A DNA stretch of 64,000 bases, from contig CAJXGN010000004.1 in NCBI GenBank assembly GCA_913053875.1, positions 231,463-295,462 of the forward strand. Reading direction: 5' to 3'. The notes under the pieces were generated by a model, which was not told the DNA's origin, made no database searches, and saw only the letters and a program-made list of their open reading frames with translations. The stretch comes from an uncultured Agromyces sp. (GTDB lineage: Bacteria; Actinomycetota; Actinomycetes; Actinomycetales; Microbacteriaceae). Positions 33,659-41,456 of the stretch are shown here, piece by piece; position 1 is the first letter of the stretch, and the number at the start of each line of letters is the position of its first letter. A program made the position numbers and the translations under genes.

Positions 33659-34354
33659 TCAGGGCGACGGATGCCCCGGAGGGAGCGAGACGCCGAGCTC
33701 GGCGGCATCCGTGGCGGTGTCGAGGTCGCGCACCTGGTCGGCCGGGAGCGGCAACTCGGCGAGGGCGAGCGCGTCGACGAGGCGGCGGAGGGGGAGGCCG
33801 TCGAGGCGCCCGTGCGCGGCCAGATCGGCGACGGCGCGGCGGAGGGCGGGCGCGTTGTAGATCGCGAGGAGCGGCTGGCGGCGGCCGTCGGGGTCGACGG
33901 CGATGACGCCGTCCGCGCGGGTGGAGGTCGTCGGGGGTCGCGACGGCGGGGTCATCGGTGCGGCGGGCGGCTCGGGAGCCGGCGCGGCGCGCGCGGTGCG
34001 GGCCGTCCGGTGCTCGGCCAGGAGCGCCGCGACCGCCTCGGCCGGGTCGACGAGGTCAGCGGCGAGCACGACGACCGGGGCGTCGCCCGGCGGCAGCGCG
34101 CCGAGCCCGGCGGCGATCGCGGGGACGGGGCCGCCGAGCGGCGGGTCCTCGTGCACGAGCGGATGGCCACGCGTGTGCGCCGCGAGCGTCGGCGGGCCGA
34201 CGACGACGATGTGCGAGGCATCCGTCACCGCATCGAGCACGCCGTCGAGCAGCGTGCGGCCGTTCCGCACGAGCAGGGGCTTGTCGACCCCGCCGAGCCG
34301 CGAGCCGCGCCCGCCCGCGAGCACGATCGCGTCGTACGTCCCCGCCTCGCTCAT
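33659..34354 (-). CDS. mobA: MobA-like NTP transferase (molybdenum cofactor guanylyltransferase)
   Basis: A 231-residue nucleotidyltransferase. LAGGRGSRLGGVDKPLL near the N-terminus is the GTP-binding signature, HEDPPLGGPVPAI and VVVLAADLVDP (metal-binding Asp) follow, and GRRQPLLAIY is in the C-terminal half. MobA attaches GMP to molybdopterin for bis-MGD enzymes such as the nitrate reductase encoded 2 kb away. A Pro/Ala/Thr-rich insert of about 35 residues splits the domain. ATG at 34354 is 6 bases after TAGGGT (34361-34366), so it is probably leaderless. Confidence 0.82.
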   Translation of the reverse strand: MSEAGTYDAIVLAGGRGSRLGGVDKPLLVRNGRTLLDGVLDAVTDASHIVVVGPPTLAAHTRGHPLVHEDPPLGGPVPAIAAGLGALPPGDAPVVVLAADLVDPAEAVAALLAEHRTARTARAAPAPEPPAAPMTPPSRPPTTSTRADGVIAVDPDGRRQPLLAIYNAPALRRAVADLAAHGRLDGLPLRRLVDALALAELPLPADQVRDLDTATDAAELGVSLPPGHPSP

Positions 34355-34381
34355 GCCGTCACCCTACGTCGGGGTGGCGGG

Positions 34382-34522
34382 CACTTTTCAGGAACGGGCC
34401 GGCCTGACGGCGGCCCGGGATGCAGGATCTGCGGATGGTCGCGTGCCAGGTGCAGCACCTGCGTGCTGCGGCGTTGGAGGTGCAGATGGTGCAGGACGTC
34501 GCCCGACCCTTCCTGAAAAGTG
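34382..34522. repeat. 141-bp inverted-repeat element, copy A
   Basis: CACTTTTCAGGAA (34382-34394) and its exact complement TTCCTGAAAAGTG (34510-34522) bound the element. The interior repeats TGCAG several times (for example TGCAGGATCT and TGCAGGACG). A second element with nearly the same ends and length lies at 46473-46624. Copy A sits between the start of mobA and the stop of nasB, at the left end of the nitrate cluster. It could be a miniature mobile element or a structured terminator; no target duplication is obvious. Confidence 0.65.
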
Positions 34523-34545
34523 ACGCCTGAAGCGCACGATACGCG

Positions 34546-36237
34546 TCAGGCCACGGGGACGGCCGGCGCAGCCTCGGGGGTGCGCGCGATCAGCTCGGTG
34601 ATGCGGCCCTTGCAGCTGCCGCAGCCTGTGCCGGCGCGGGTGGAGCGACCGACGCACTCGACCGTGCGGTCGCCCGCGGCGGCTGCATCGGTGATGCGCT
34701 CGACCGAGACGCCGTTGCACCAGCAGACGGTCGCGTCGGGGGCGAACGGGTCCGTCGTCGACACGACGCCCGCGTCGTCGGAGTCGAGGCGCAGCAGCAC
34801 GCTGCGGTCGGCGGGCAGTTCGTTGCCGCGCTCGAACAGCAGGGTGAGCTCGGCGCCGGTGCGGGGCATCCCGACCGCGACGAAGCCCTCGAGCACACCG
34901 CCGCGCGTGACCATCTTCGCGTAGGCGCCGTGCGCCGGGTCGGCCCAGACGGTGACCTCGCGGGCGGAGACGCCGTGCACCGCGCACCCGGCCGCGTGCC
35001 CGGGTTCGGCACCGGATGCCTCGGGCTCGTCGAACGGGTCGGCCGACACGTCTCCGCCGGAGACCACGTCGACGCCCTCGGCCTTGAGCATCACGACGGC
35101 GGGGCGCTCCTCGGCGAACGGCACGCCGGCCGGGTCTCCGCCGATCGCCTCCGCCCCGAGCCGCGCGGCCAGCGCGTCGGCCTGCCGCCAGCCCGGTCCG
35201 ATGAGGCCCGCGGGTCCGCCGCCGACGCGTCCGTCGGGCCCGGCCGAGCCGCGCGCCGCGACCTGGGCGCAGTCGCCGATCGCGAAGACGGCGGGGTCGG
35301 TCCAGCTGCGCAGCTCCTCGTCGACCAGCACGCCGCGCTCGATCGCGAGGTCGCACGAGGCGGCCAGCTCGATACGGGGCGCCACGCCGCACGAGAGCAC
35401 GAGCAGGTCGCCCGGCACCTGCTTGCCGTCGGCGCACTGGAGCGCCTCGAAGACGCGCTCGCCGCGCTCGCCGTGGCGGAACAGCACCTCCTCGGCGCGC
35501 GAGTGGGGCAGCGTCTCGGTGCCGCCCGCGCGCGCGGCACGGGCGAGCAGCCGTCCGGCGCCGTGGTCGAGGTTGCGCTCCATGGGCACGTCGCCGTGGT
35601 GCACGACCACGACCTCGGCGCCCTGCTCGCTCGCGGCCAGCGCGGCCTCCATGCCGAGCACGCCGGCGCCGAGCACGACGATGCGCTTGCGGCCGGCGAC
35701 GGCGGCGCGCACGGTCTCGGCGTCGTCGAGGTCGCGCAGGGCGACGACGCCCGTGGGCAGCGCGCGCTCGCCGCGGTCGAGCTCGGCGGCGGTCGCGGCG
35801 CGCGCGAGGCGGTGCCGGGTGGTGCGCTCGAGCCCGGCGAGCGTGGGCACGTTGGCCCGCGCGCCGGTCGCGAAGACGAGACGGTCGTAGGGCACGCGCG
35901 TGTCGTGGTGGGTGCGCACGACCTGGCGCGACCGGTCGATGCCGACCACGGCCTCGCCGAGGCGCACGTCGACGCCCGCGGCCCGCGCGGCCGCGGTGTC
36001 GATCACGTCGAGCCGCTCGCGCGCCGCGCGTCCGACGGCGTACTCGCCGACCAGCACGCGGTTGTACGCGTCGTGCGCCTCGGCGCCGAGCACGGTGAGG
36101 GCGACGGCGCCGGATGCCACGGAGGGCAGCAGCTCCTCGACGAAGCGGGCGCCGACCGGGCCGTAGCCGATCAGCACGACACGGGTGGGCCCGGCGTGCG
36201 ACGAAGCGGCGCCGGCGGGCGAGACGTGGGCGTTCAT
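34546..36237 (-). CDS. nasB: FAD/[2Fe-2S] electron-transfer subunit of assimilatory nitrate reductase (NasB-like)
   Basis: A 563-residue cytosolic flavoprotein of the NirB N-terminal type. VVLIGYGPVGARFVEEL binds FAD, VVLGAGVLGMEAALAASEQG binds NAD(P)H, and FAIGDCAQ is the second FAD motif. The C-terminus is a BFD-like [2Fe-2S] domain with Cys505, Cys507, Cys539 and Cys542 (CWCNG and TGCGSC). No siroheme domain follows, so it is not a nitrite reductase itself but the NAD(P)H-oxidising partner of NasC, as in Bacillus NasB-NasC. Its ATG overlaps the nasC stop by 4 bases (ATGA), so the subunits are co-translated. Confidence 0.85.
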   Translation of the reverse strand: MNAHVSPAGAASSHAGPTRVVLIGYGPVGARFVEELLPSVASGAVALTVLGAEAHDAYNRVLVGEYAVGRAARERLDVIDTAAARAAGVDVRLGEAVVGIDRSRQVVRTHHDTRVPYDRLVFATGARANVPTLAGLERTTRHRLARAATAAELDRGERALPTGVVALRDLDDAETVRAAVAGRKRIVVLGAGVLGMEAALAASEQGAEVVVVHHGDVPMERNLDHGAGRLLARAARAGGTETLPHSRAEEVLFRHGERGERVFEALQCADGKQVPGDLLVLSCGVAPRIELAASCDLAIERGVLVDEELRSWTDPAVFAIGDCAQVAARGSAGPDGRVGGGPAGLIGPGWRQADALAARLGAEAIGGDPAGVPFAEERPAVVMLKAEGVDVVSGGDVSADPFDEPEASGAEPGHAAGCAVHGVSAREVTVWADPAHGAYAKMVTRGGVLEGFVAVGMPRTGAELTLLFERGNELPADRSVLLRLDSDDAGVVSTTDPFAPDATVCWCNGVSVERITDAAAAGDRTVECVGRSTRAGTGCGSCKGRITELIARTPEAAPAVPVA

Positions 36238-38387
36238 GCGGGGACGACCTCCTGCGTGGCATCCGCTCGGGTGACGGTGACGAGCGTGCGCTTGAACTCG
36301 GGCATGGACGAGACGGGATCCACCGCGCGCTCGGTGAGCAGGTTGGCGCACTGCTCGCCGGCGAAGTGGAAGGGGAGGAAGACGGTGTCGAGGCGGATGC
36401 CGGTGGTGACCTCCGCCCGGGCCCGCACGAGGCCTCGGGTGTTCGCGACCTCGATGGGGTCGCCCTCGGCGATGCCGAGCCGCGACGCCGTGGCGGGGTG
36501 CAGCTGCGCGGTCACGTGCGGCCGGGCGCCGAGCAGCTCGGGCACCCGGCGGGTCTGCGCGCCCGACTGGTAGTGCTCGAGCAGGCGGCCGGTCACGAGG
36601 GTGAGCTCGCCGCCGTGCTGGCCGAGCGGCTCGCGCACGCGCGGCGACACCGCGACCATGCGGGCGAGGCCGTCGGGGTGGGCGAAGCGCTCGCCGAACA
36701 TGCGCGGCGTGCCCTCGGAGCCGGCCGGGAACGGCCAGTGCGCCGCGATGCCCGTGTCGAGCAGCGCGTGCGAGAGGCCCGAGTAGTCGGCCTTGCCGCC
36801 GGCCGACGCGCGGGCGAGCTCGTCGAACACGTCCGCGGGCTCGATCGACCAGGTGCCGGGCGCGCCGAGTCGTTCGGCGAGCTCGCGCATGATCCAGAGC
36901 TCGCTCCGTGCCTCGCCCGGCGGGTCGATCGCCCGGCGGCGGCGGATGACCCGGCCCTCGAGCGAGGTCATCGTGCCCTCCTCCTCGGCCCACTGCGTGA
37001 CCGGCAGCACGATGTCGGCGAGCCGCGCGGTCTCCGACAGCACGAAGTCGCTCACGACGAGCAGTTCGAGCGAGCGCAGCCCCGCCCGCACGGCGTCGAC
37101 GTCGGGCGCCGAGACCACGACGTTCGACCCGTGCACGAACAGGCAGCGGATGCCCCCGGGCCGGCCGAGCTCGTCGAGCAGCGCGACCGCGGGCACGCCG
37201 GGCCCCGGGATGATCGACGGGTCGACGCCCCACACGCCGGCGACGTGGGCGCGCGCGGCGGGGTCGGTGATCATGCGGTAGCCGGGGAGCTGGTCGGACT
37301 TCTGCCCGTGCTCGCGGCCGCCCTGGCCGTTGCCCTGGCCGGTGAGCGTGCCGTAGCCCGAGCCGGGCTTCCCGACGAGGCCGAGCACGAGCGCGAGGTT
37401 GATCGCCGCGGTCGCCGTGTCGGTGCCGTCGACGTGCTGCTCGACGCCGCGGCCGGTGAGGATGTAGGTTCCCCGGCCGTCGGCGAGGCGCCGGGCCACC
37501 TCCCGCAGCTGCGCGATCGGCACCCCGGTGACCTGCTGCACGCGCTCGGGCCACCAGGCGTTGGCGCTGCGTCGCACCGCGTCGAACCCGGTCGTGCGCG
37601 TCGCGAGGTAGTCGAGGTCGGCGAGCCCCTCGGTGATGACGATGTGGGTGAGCCCGAGCAGCACGATCAGGTCGGTGCCGGGCGCGGGGGCGAGGTGGAC
37701 GCCCTGGCCCTCGTCGGTCAGCTTCGCGGTCTCCGAGCGACGGGGGTCGACGACGATGAGCCCGCCGTCGCCGCGCGCGCCCTGGAGGTGGCCGATGAAC
37801 GGCGGCATGGTCGCCGCGACGTTTGAGCCGAGCATGAGGATGGTCGAGGCCCCGTCGAGATCCTCCACCGGGAACGGCAGGCCGCGGTCGAGGCCGAACG
37901 CCCGGTTGCCCGCTGCGGCGGCCGACGACATGCAGAAGCGGCCGTTGTAGTCGATGCGGCTCGTGCCGAGCGCGATGCGCGCGAACTTGCCGAGCTGGTA
38001 CGCCTTCTCATTGGTGAGGCCGCCGCCGCCGAAGACGCCGACGGAGTCGGCGCCGAAGCGGGAGCGGCTGTCGCGCACGGTGTCGGCGATGCGGTCGAGC
38101 ACCTCGTCCCAGGAGGCGGGGGCGAAGGAGCCGTCCGCCTGCCGGACGAGCGGCCGCGTGACGCGGTCGTCCACGTCGAGCAGTTCCGCAGACGTCCAGC
38201 CCTTCTTGCAAAGGCCGCCGCGGTTGGTGGGGAAGTCGCGACCGGCGACGGTGAGCGGCAGGCGCCGGGCGCCGGCCGGCGCGGCGATGTCGATGGGCGC
38301 GGTGCCGCCCGCGGCATCCGTCGGCGTCAGGGTCATCGCGCACTGCAGCGCGCAGTAGGGGCAGTGGCTGTCGCGCGAATCGGTCAC
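36234..38387 (-). CDS. nasC: Assimilatory nitrate reductase catalytic subunit (molybdopterin, [4Fe-4S])
   Basis: A 717-residue bis-MGD oxidoreductase. Cys9, Cys12, Cys16 and Cys60 (CPYCALQC and GGLCKKG) bind the N-terminal [4Fe-4S] cluster. Molybdopterin domains follow (DYNGRFCMSSAAAAGNRAF, LGSNVAATMPPF, GYGTLTGQGNGQGGREHG, SDFVLSETARLADIVLPVT), ending in the C-terminal MGD-binding barrel (TGRLLEHYQSGAQTRR). It reduces nitrate to nitrite in the cytoplasm; there is no signal peptide and no C-terminal iron-sulfur domain, the latter being on NasB. GTG at 38387 follows GGGGGAGG. It is third in a minus-strand operon behind narK. Confidence 0.9.
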   Translation of the reverse strand: MTDSRDSHCPYCALQCAMTLTPTDAAGGTAPIDIAAPAGARRLPLTVAGRDFPTNRGGLCKKGWTSAELLDVDDRVTRPLVRQADGSFAPASWDEVLDRIADTVRDSRSRFGADSVGVFGGGGLTNEKAYQLGKFARIALGTSRIDYNGRFCMSSAAAAGNRAFGLDRGLPFPVEDLDGASTILMLGSNVAATMPPFIGHLQGARGDGGLIVVDPRRSETAKLTDEGQGVHLAPAPGTDLIVLLGLTHIVITEGLADLDYLATRTTGFDAVRRSANAWWPERVQQVTGVPIAQLREVARRLADGRGTYILTGRGVEQHVDGTDTATAAINLALVLGLVGKPGSGYGTLTGQGNGQGGREHGQKSDQLPGYRMITDPAARAHVAGVWGVDPSIIPGPGVPAVALLDELGRPGGIRCLFVHGSNVVVSAPDVDAVRAGLRSLELLVVSDFVLSETARLADIVLPVTQWAEEEGTMTSLEGRVIRRRRAIDPPGEARSELWIMRELAERLGAPGTWSIEPADVFDELARASAGGKADYSGLSHALLDTGIAAHWPFPAGSEGTPRMFGERFAHPDGLARMVAVSPRVREPLGQHGGELTLVTGRLLEHYQSGAQTRRVPELLGARPHVTAQLHPATASRLGIAEGDPIEVANTRGLVRARAEVTTGIRLDTVFLPFHFAGEQCANLLTERAVDPVSSMPEFKRTLVTVTRADATQEVVPA

Positions 38388-38446
38388 GACCTCCCCCTTC
38401 CGTCGAGTGCTGCGGATGCTACGTGGCGATGGTTTCCGTGGGGTTT

Positions 38447-38475
38447 CGGCGGGTCGGGCGGGGGCGGACCCGCCG
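38447..38475 (-). terminator. Intercistronic hairpin after narK
   Basis: CGGCGGGTC (38447-38455) pairs with GACCCGCCG (38467-38475), leaving an 11-base G-rich loop. It lies 6 bases after the narK stop and 60 bp before nasC, so it may tune expression within the operon. Confidence 0.5.
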
Positions 38476-38481
38476 GGTCTG

Positions 38482-39906
38482 TCAGATGCGGGTGCCCTGC
38501 TTGCGGGCGCCGTAGACGTACACGACGGCGGTGAGCACGAGCATCGCGGCGTAGAACCACACGAACCAGCTGAGGCCCGTGGTGTACTCGCCGAAGTTGG
38601 TCTTCGACGCACCGAGCAGCTGCGGGATGGCGAAGCCGCCGTACGCCCCGACCGACGAGATGATGCCGAGCGCGGCCGCGGCCTTCCGCTGCGAGCTGAT
38701 GTCGCCGGCGGAGTTGTGCGCGTCGGTCGAGCCCGCCCGGAGGGCGAACACCGTCGGGATCATGCGGTACGTCGAGCCGTTGCCCACGCCCGAGGCGGTG
38801 AACAGCACCAGGAACAGGGCGAGGAACAGCCAGAAGTTGTTCAGCGGCAGGGTCCAGATCACCGCGAGGGCGCCGAGGGCCATGACCGCGAACGACACGA
38901 TGGTGATCGACGCGCCGCCGAACCGGTCGGCGAGCTTGCCGCCGTACGGGCGGGCGAGCGAGCCGACGAGGGCCCCCATGAACGCCAGCGAGAGCGTGGC
39001 CGAGCCGACCGCGAACGTCGAGTAGTCGGGGAACTGGTCGGCGATGAGCTTCGGGAAGACGCCCGCGAAGCCGATGAACGAGCCGAAGGTGCCGATGTAG
39101 AGCACCGAGAGGATCCACAGGTGCGGCTCGCGCAGCACCGCCAGGGTCGCCTTGAGGTCGGCCTTGGCGCTCGAGATGTTGTCCATGCGGTAGTACGCGC
39201 CGGCGATCGCCACCAGGATGAGCGGCACCCAGATCCAGCCCGCGAGCGGGAGGTTCAGTGTCACGCCCGCGCCGATGGTGATGACGATCGGCACGACCAG
39301 CTGGGCGACGGATGCGCCGAGGTTGCCGCCGGCCGCGTTCAGGCCGAGTGCGTACCCCTTCTCCCGCTGCGGGTAGAAGTAGGTGATGTTCGCCATCGAG
39401 CTGGCGAAGTTGCCGCCGCCGAAGCCGGCGAGGGCCGCGATGAACAGCATCACGCCGAACGGCGTCTCGGGGTTGCCGACCGCAAGCGCGAGGCCGATGG
39501 CCGGGATCAGCAGCAGGGCCGCCGACACGATCGTCCAGTTGCGACCGCCGAACCGCGGCACCATGAAGGTGTACGGGATGCGGAGGGTCGCGCCGACCAG
39601 TGCCGGCATCGAGATGAGCCAGAAGATCTGGCCCGTCTCGAACGAGAAGCCGGCCGCGGGCAGCGACACGACGACGATCGACCAGAGCTGCCAGACGCAG
39701 AACCCGAGGAACTCGGCGAAGATCGACCAGCGCAGGTTGCGCGAGGCGATCGCCTTGCCCCCGTTGTTCCACTGGTCGGTGTCCTCCGGGTTCCAGCCGT
39801 CGATCCAACGGCCGGGGCGGTGGGTGAGCTCGGCGCCCGCGGTGGGCGTCTCGACTGCGGGCGCTGCGCTCTCGGGGGAGAGCGTGCCCTGGGCGGGTGC
39901 GTTCAT
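38482..39906 (-). CDS. narK: Nitrate/nitrite transporter (NarK family, MFS)
   Basis: A 474-residue protein with twelve membrane spans and a 60-residue polar N-terminus. GFGGGNFASSMANITYFYP and LGLNAAGGNLGASVAQL are the nitrate signature regions of NarK-type carriers. ATG at 39906 follows AGGAGA. Its place before nasC and nasB and its lack of respiratory nar neighbours indicate import of nitrate for assimilation. Confidence 0.92.
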   Translation of the reverse strand: MNAPAQGTLSPESAAPAVETPTAGAELTHRPGRWIDGWNPEDTDQWNNGGKAIASRNLRWSIFAEFLGFCVWQLWSIVVVSLPAAGFSFETGQIFWLISMPALVGATLRIPYTFMVPRFGGRNWTIVSAALLLIPAIGLALAVGNPETPFGVMLFIAALAGFGGGNFASSMANITYFYPQREKGYALGLNAAGGNLGASVAQLVVPIVITIGAGVTLNLPLAGWIWVPLILVAIAGAYYRMDNISSAKADLKATLAVLREPHLWILSVLYIGTFGSFIGFAGVFPKLIADQFPDYSTFAVGSATLSLAFMGALVGSLARPYGGKLADRFGGASITIVSFAVMALGALAVIWTLPLNNFWLFLALFLVLFTASGVGNGSTYRMIPTVFALRAGSTDAHNSAGDISSQRKAAAALGIISSVGAYGGFAIPQLLGASKTNFGEYTTGLSWFVWFYAAMLVLTAVVYVYGARKQGTRI

Positions 39907-40011
39907 GATGGGTCTCCTGAGCGAATCTGGTAGTGCCGGATGCGTGGTGGTGGTGTGGTGACGGTGGTGCGCGTGGTGCGGGGCGACGGGGGGTAGGGGC
40001 CCGTCGCCCGG

Positions 40012-41109
40012 TCAGGCCGGGCTCGCGGCGTCGAAGCGTTCTGCGACGATCGCGACCAGCTCGGCGGGTGGGGCGTCGCCGTCGGTGAGGAGCGGCGAGC
40101 TCGTGGCATCCGCCCCCGCCTCGGCGGCGAGGGTGGCGAAGTATCCGGGTGCGAGCAGGTAGCTCGCGACGACGACACGGCCTGGGGCGGATGCCCGGGC
40201 GGCGGCGACGGCGTCGGGCACGCGGGGCTCGGCGGCCGAGATGAACGAGACGGTGACGTCGCGGCCGATGCGCTCGGCGAGCAGTGCGCCCGTGGCGTGG
40301 CAGTCGTCGACCGCGCGGGCGTCGCTCGAGCCGGCGGCGGCGAGCACGACGGTGTCGTCGTCGGCGAGGCCGATCTCGTCGAGGCGGCGCGCGAGCACGT
40401 CGGCCAGGCGCGGGTCGGGTCCGAGGGCGGCGGAGACGGCGACGTCGCGCGGGCCGGTGCCGGCGGCGGGGGCGCCGACCGCGGCATCCGCCGTCTCGGC
40501 CAGGTCGTGGTAGACGTGGTAGCCCGCCGACAGCAGCAGCGGCACGATCGTCACGTCGTGGTCGCCGTGCACGCCGTCGATCACGGCCGGCACGTCGGGC
40601 TCCTGCACGTCGACGAAGGCGTCGGCCACCACGAGCTCGGGGCGGGCGATGCGCACCGCCTCGACGAGGGCGGCGACCGCGCGCTGACCCGAGGCATCCG
40701 ACGTGCCGTGCGACGCGGCGACGAGCGCGCGGCTCGGTGCGACGGCGATGACGTGGTCGGCGTCCTCCTGCACCCGCCAGGTCGGCAGGCGCAGGTCGGG
40801 GTTGGTGAGGCACTCGCCGGTCGCGAGGTCGAAGACGTCCTTGTGCAGCGGCGACGCGATGGTCGGGCGGCCGCCCTTCGAACCGACGATGCCGCGCGAG
40901 ATGACGTGCGAGCCGGTCGCCGGGTCCTGGTTCGAGACGGCGAACAGCCGGCCGTCGGGGAGGAGGAAGAGGGCGACCTGACGGCCGTGCACGAGCGCGG
41001 CCTCGCCCCAGAGCGGGGTCAGGTCGACGCGACGGCAGACCGGGGTCCACAGGGTCGGGGTGGCGGGGCGCGACGGTGCGGCCGCGGTGTGCAGGTCGGT
41101 GATGGTCAC
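40012..41109 (-). CDS. NirD–sirohydrochlorin ferrochelatase fusion
   Basis: A 365-residue two-part protein. Residues 1-115 are a NirD-type Rieske-like domain (WTPVCRRVDLTPLWGEAA, FAVSNQDPATGSHVISRG, SPLHKDVFDLATGECL), the small subunit of NAD(P)H nitrite reductase; as usual for NirD the Rieske Cys/His ligands are missing. Residues ~125-365 are a CbiX/SirB chelatase with the two-half structure and catalytic histidines in VAASHGTSDASGQ and LLSAGYHVYHDL. The second part would insert Fe2+ into sirohydrochlorin to give siroheme, the cofactor of NirB. One chain thus holds a nitrite reductase subunit and a maker of its cofactor. GTG at 41109 follows AGGAGGGAG. Confidence 0.87.
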   Translation of the reverse strand: MTITDLHTAAAPSRPATPTLWTPVCRRVDLTPLWGEAALVHGRQVALFLLPDGRLFAVSNQDPATGSHVISRGIVGSKGGRPTIASPLHKDVFDLATGECLTNPDLRLPTWRVQEDADHVIAVAPSRALVAASHGTSDASGQRAVAALVEAVRIARPELVVADAFVDVQEPDVPAVIDGVHGDHDVTIVPLLLSAGYHVYHDLAETADAAVGAPAAGTGPRDVAVSAALGPDPRLADVLARRLDEIGLADDDTVVLAAAGSSDARAVDDCHATGALLAERIGRDVTVSFISAAEPRVPDAVAAARASAPGRVVVASYLLAPGYFATLAAEAGADATSSPLLTDGDAPPAELVAIVAERFDAASPA

Positions 41110-41456
41110 GGTCGTCTCCCTCCTGGTGATCGCCCTCCGGCGGGTGCCGGATCGTTCGGTGCGATGGGCTCAACCGTAAGAACCTCATGTTTCGGGCGTT
41201 CGCACGACGACGTGAACGCCTGTGACGAAGTGCTCACCGGGCGCAGAGGGCCGTGTGAGGTCGCCGTCACCGTGTGTCGCGGGGCTCACAGGCGCCGCCG
41301 GCCGGCGTGAGGAAAGCGTCACGTCTCGTTACGCGAGGGCAATCCGGGTGGAACGGGCGAACCGTAGCGTCGCTGACACGACGCGCCACCCCGGCGCCGT
41401 CTCGACCGCAGTTCCGACCGGTACCGATTCCGTTCCGACGCACGTGAGGAGCCACC
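41110..41456. promoter_or_regulatory. Divergent control region of the nitrate cluster
   Basis: This 347-bp gap separates the nirD-sirB/narK/nasC/nasB operon from nirB/cobA/nnaR. A TAGCGT box at 41365-41370 is a plausible nirB -10, and TACGGT on the minus strand (41173-41178) a plausible nirD-side -10. Candidate regulator half sites include GTGAC-N6-CTCAC near 41222-41237 and GTCAC/GTTAC near 41319-41333, but neither is a clean GlnR box. NnaR encoded nearby is the expected local regulator. Confidence 0.45.

Noticed and set aside
34382..34522. A small coding gene inside copy A of the inverted-repeat element
   Set aside because: No frame with a ribosome site spans it, and the sequence is dominated by TGCAG words and complementary ends.
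41318..41333. GTCAC...GTTAC as a GlnR box
   Set aside because: The spacing between the AC pairs is one base short of the usual AC-N9-AC pattern, and the second half does not match. Kept only as a weak note in the divergent region.
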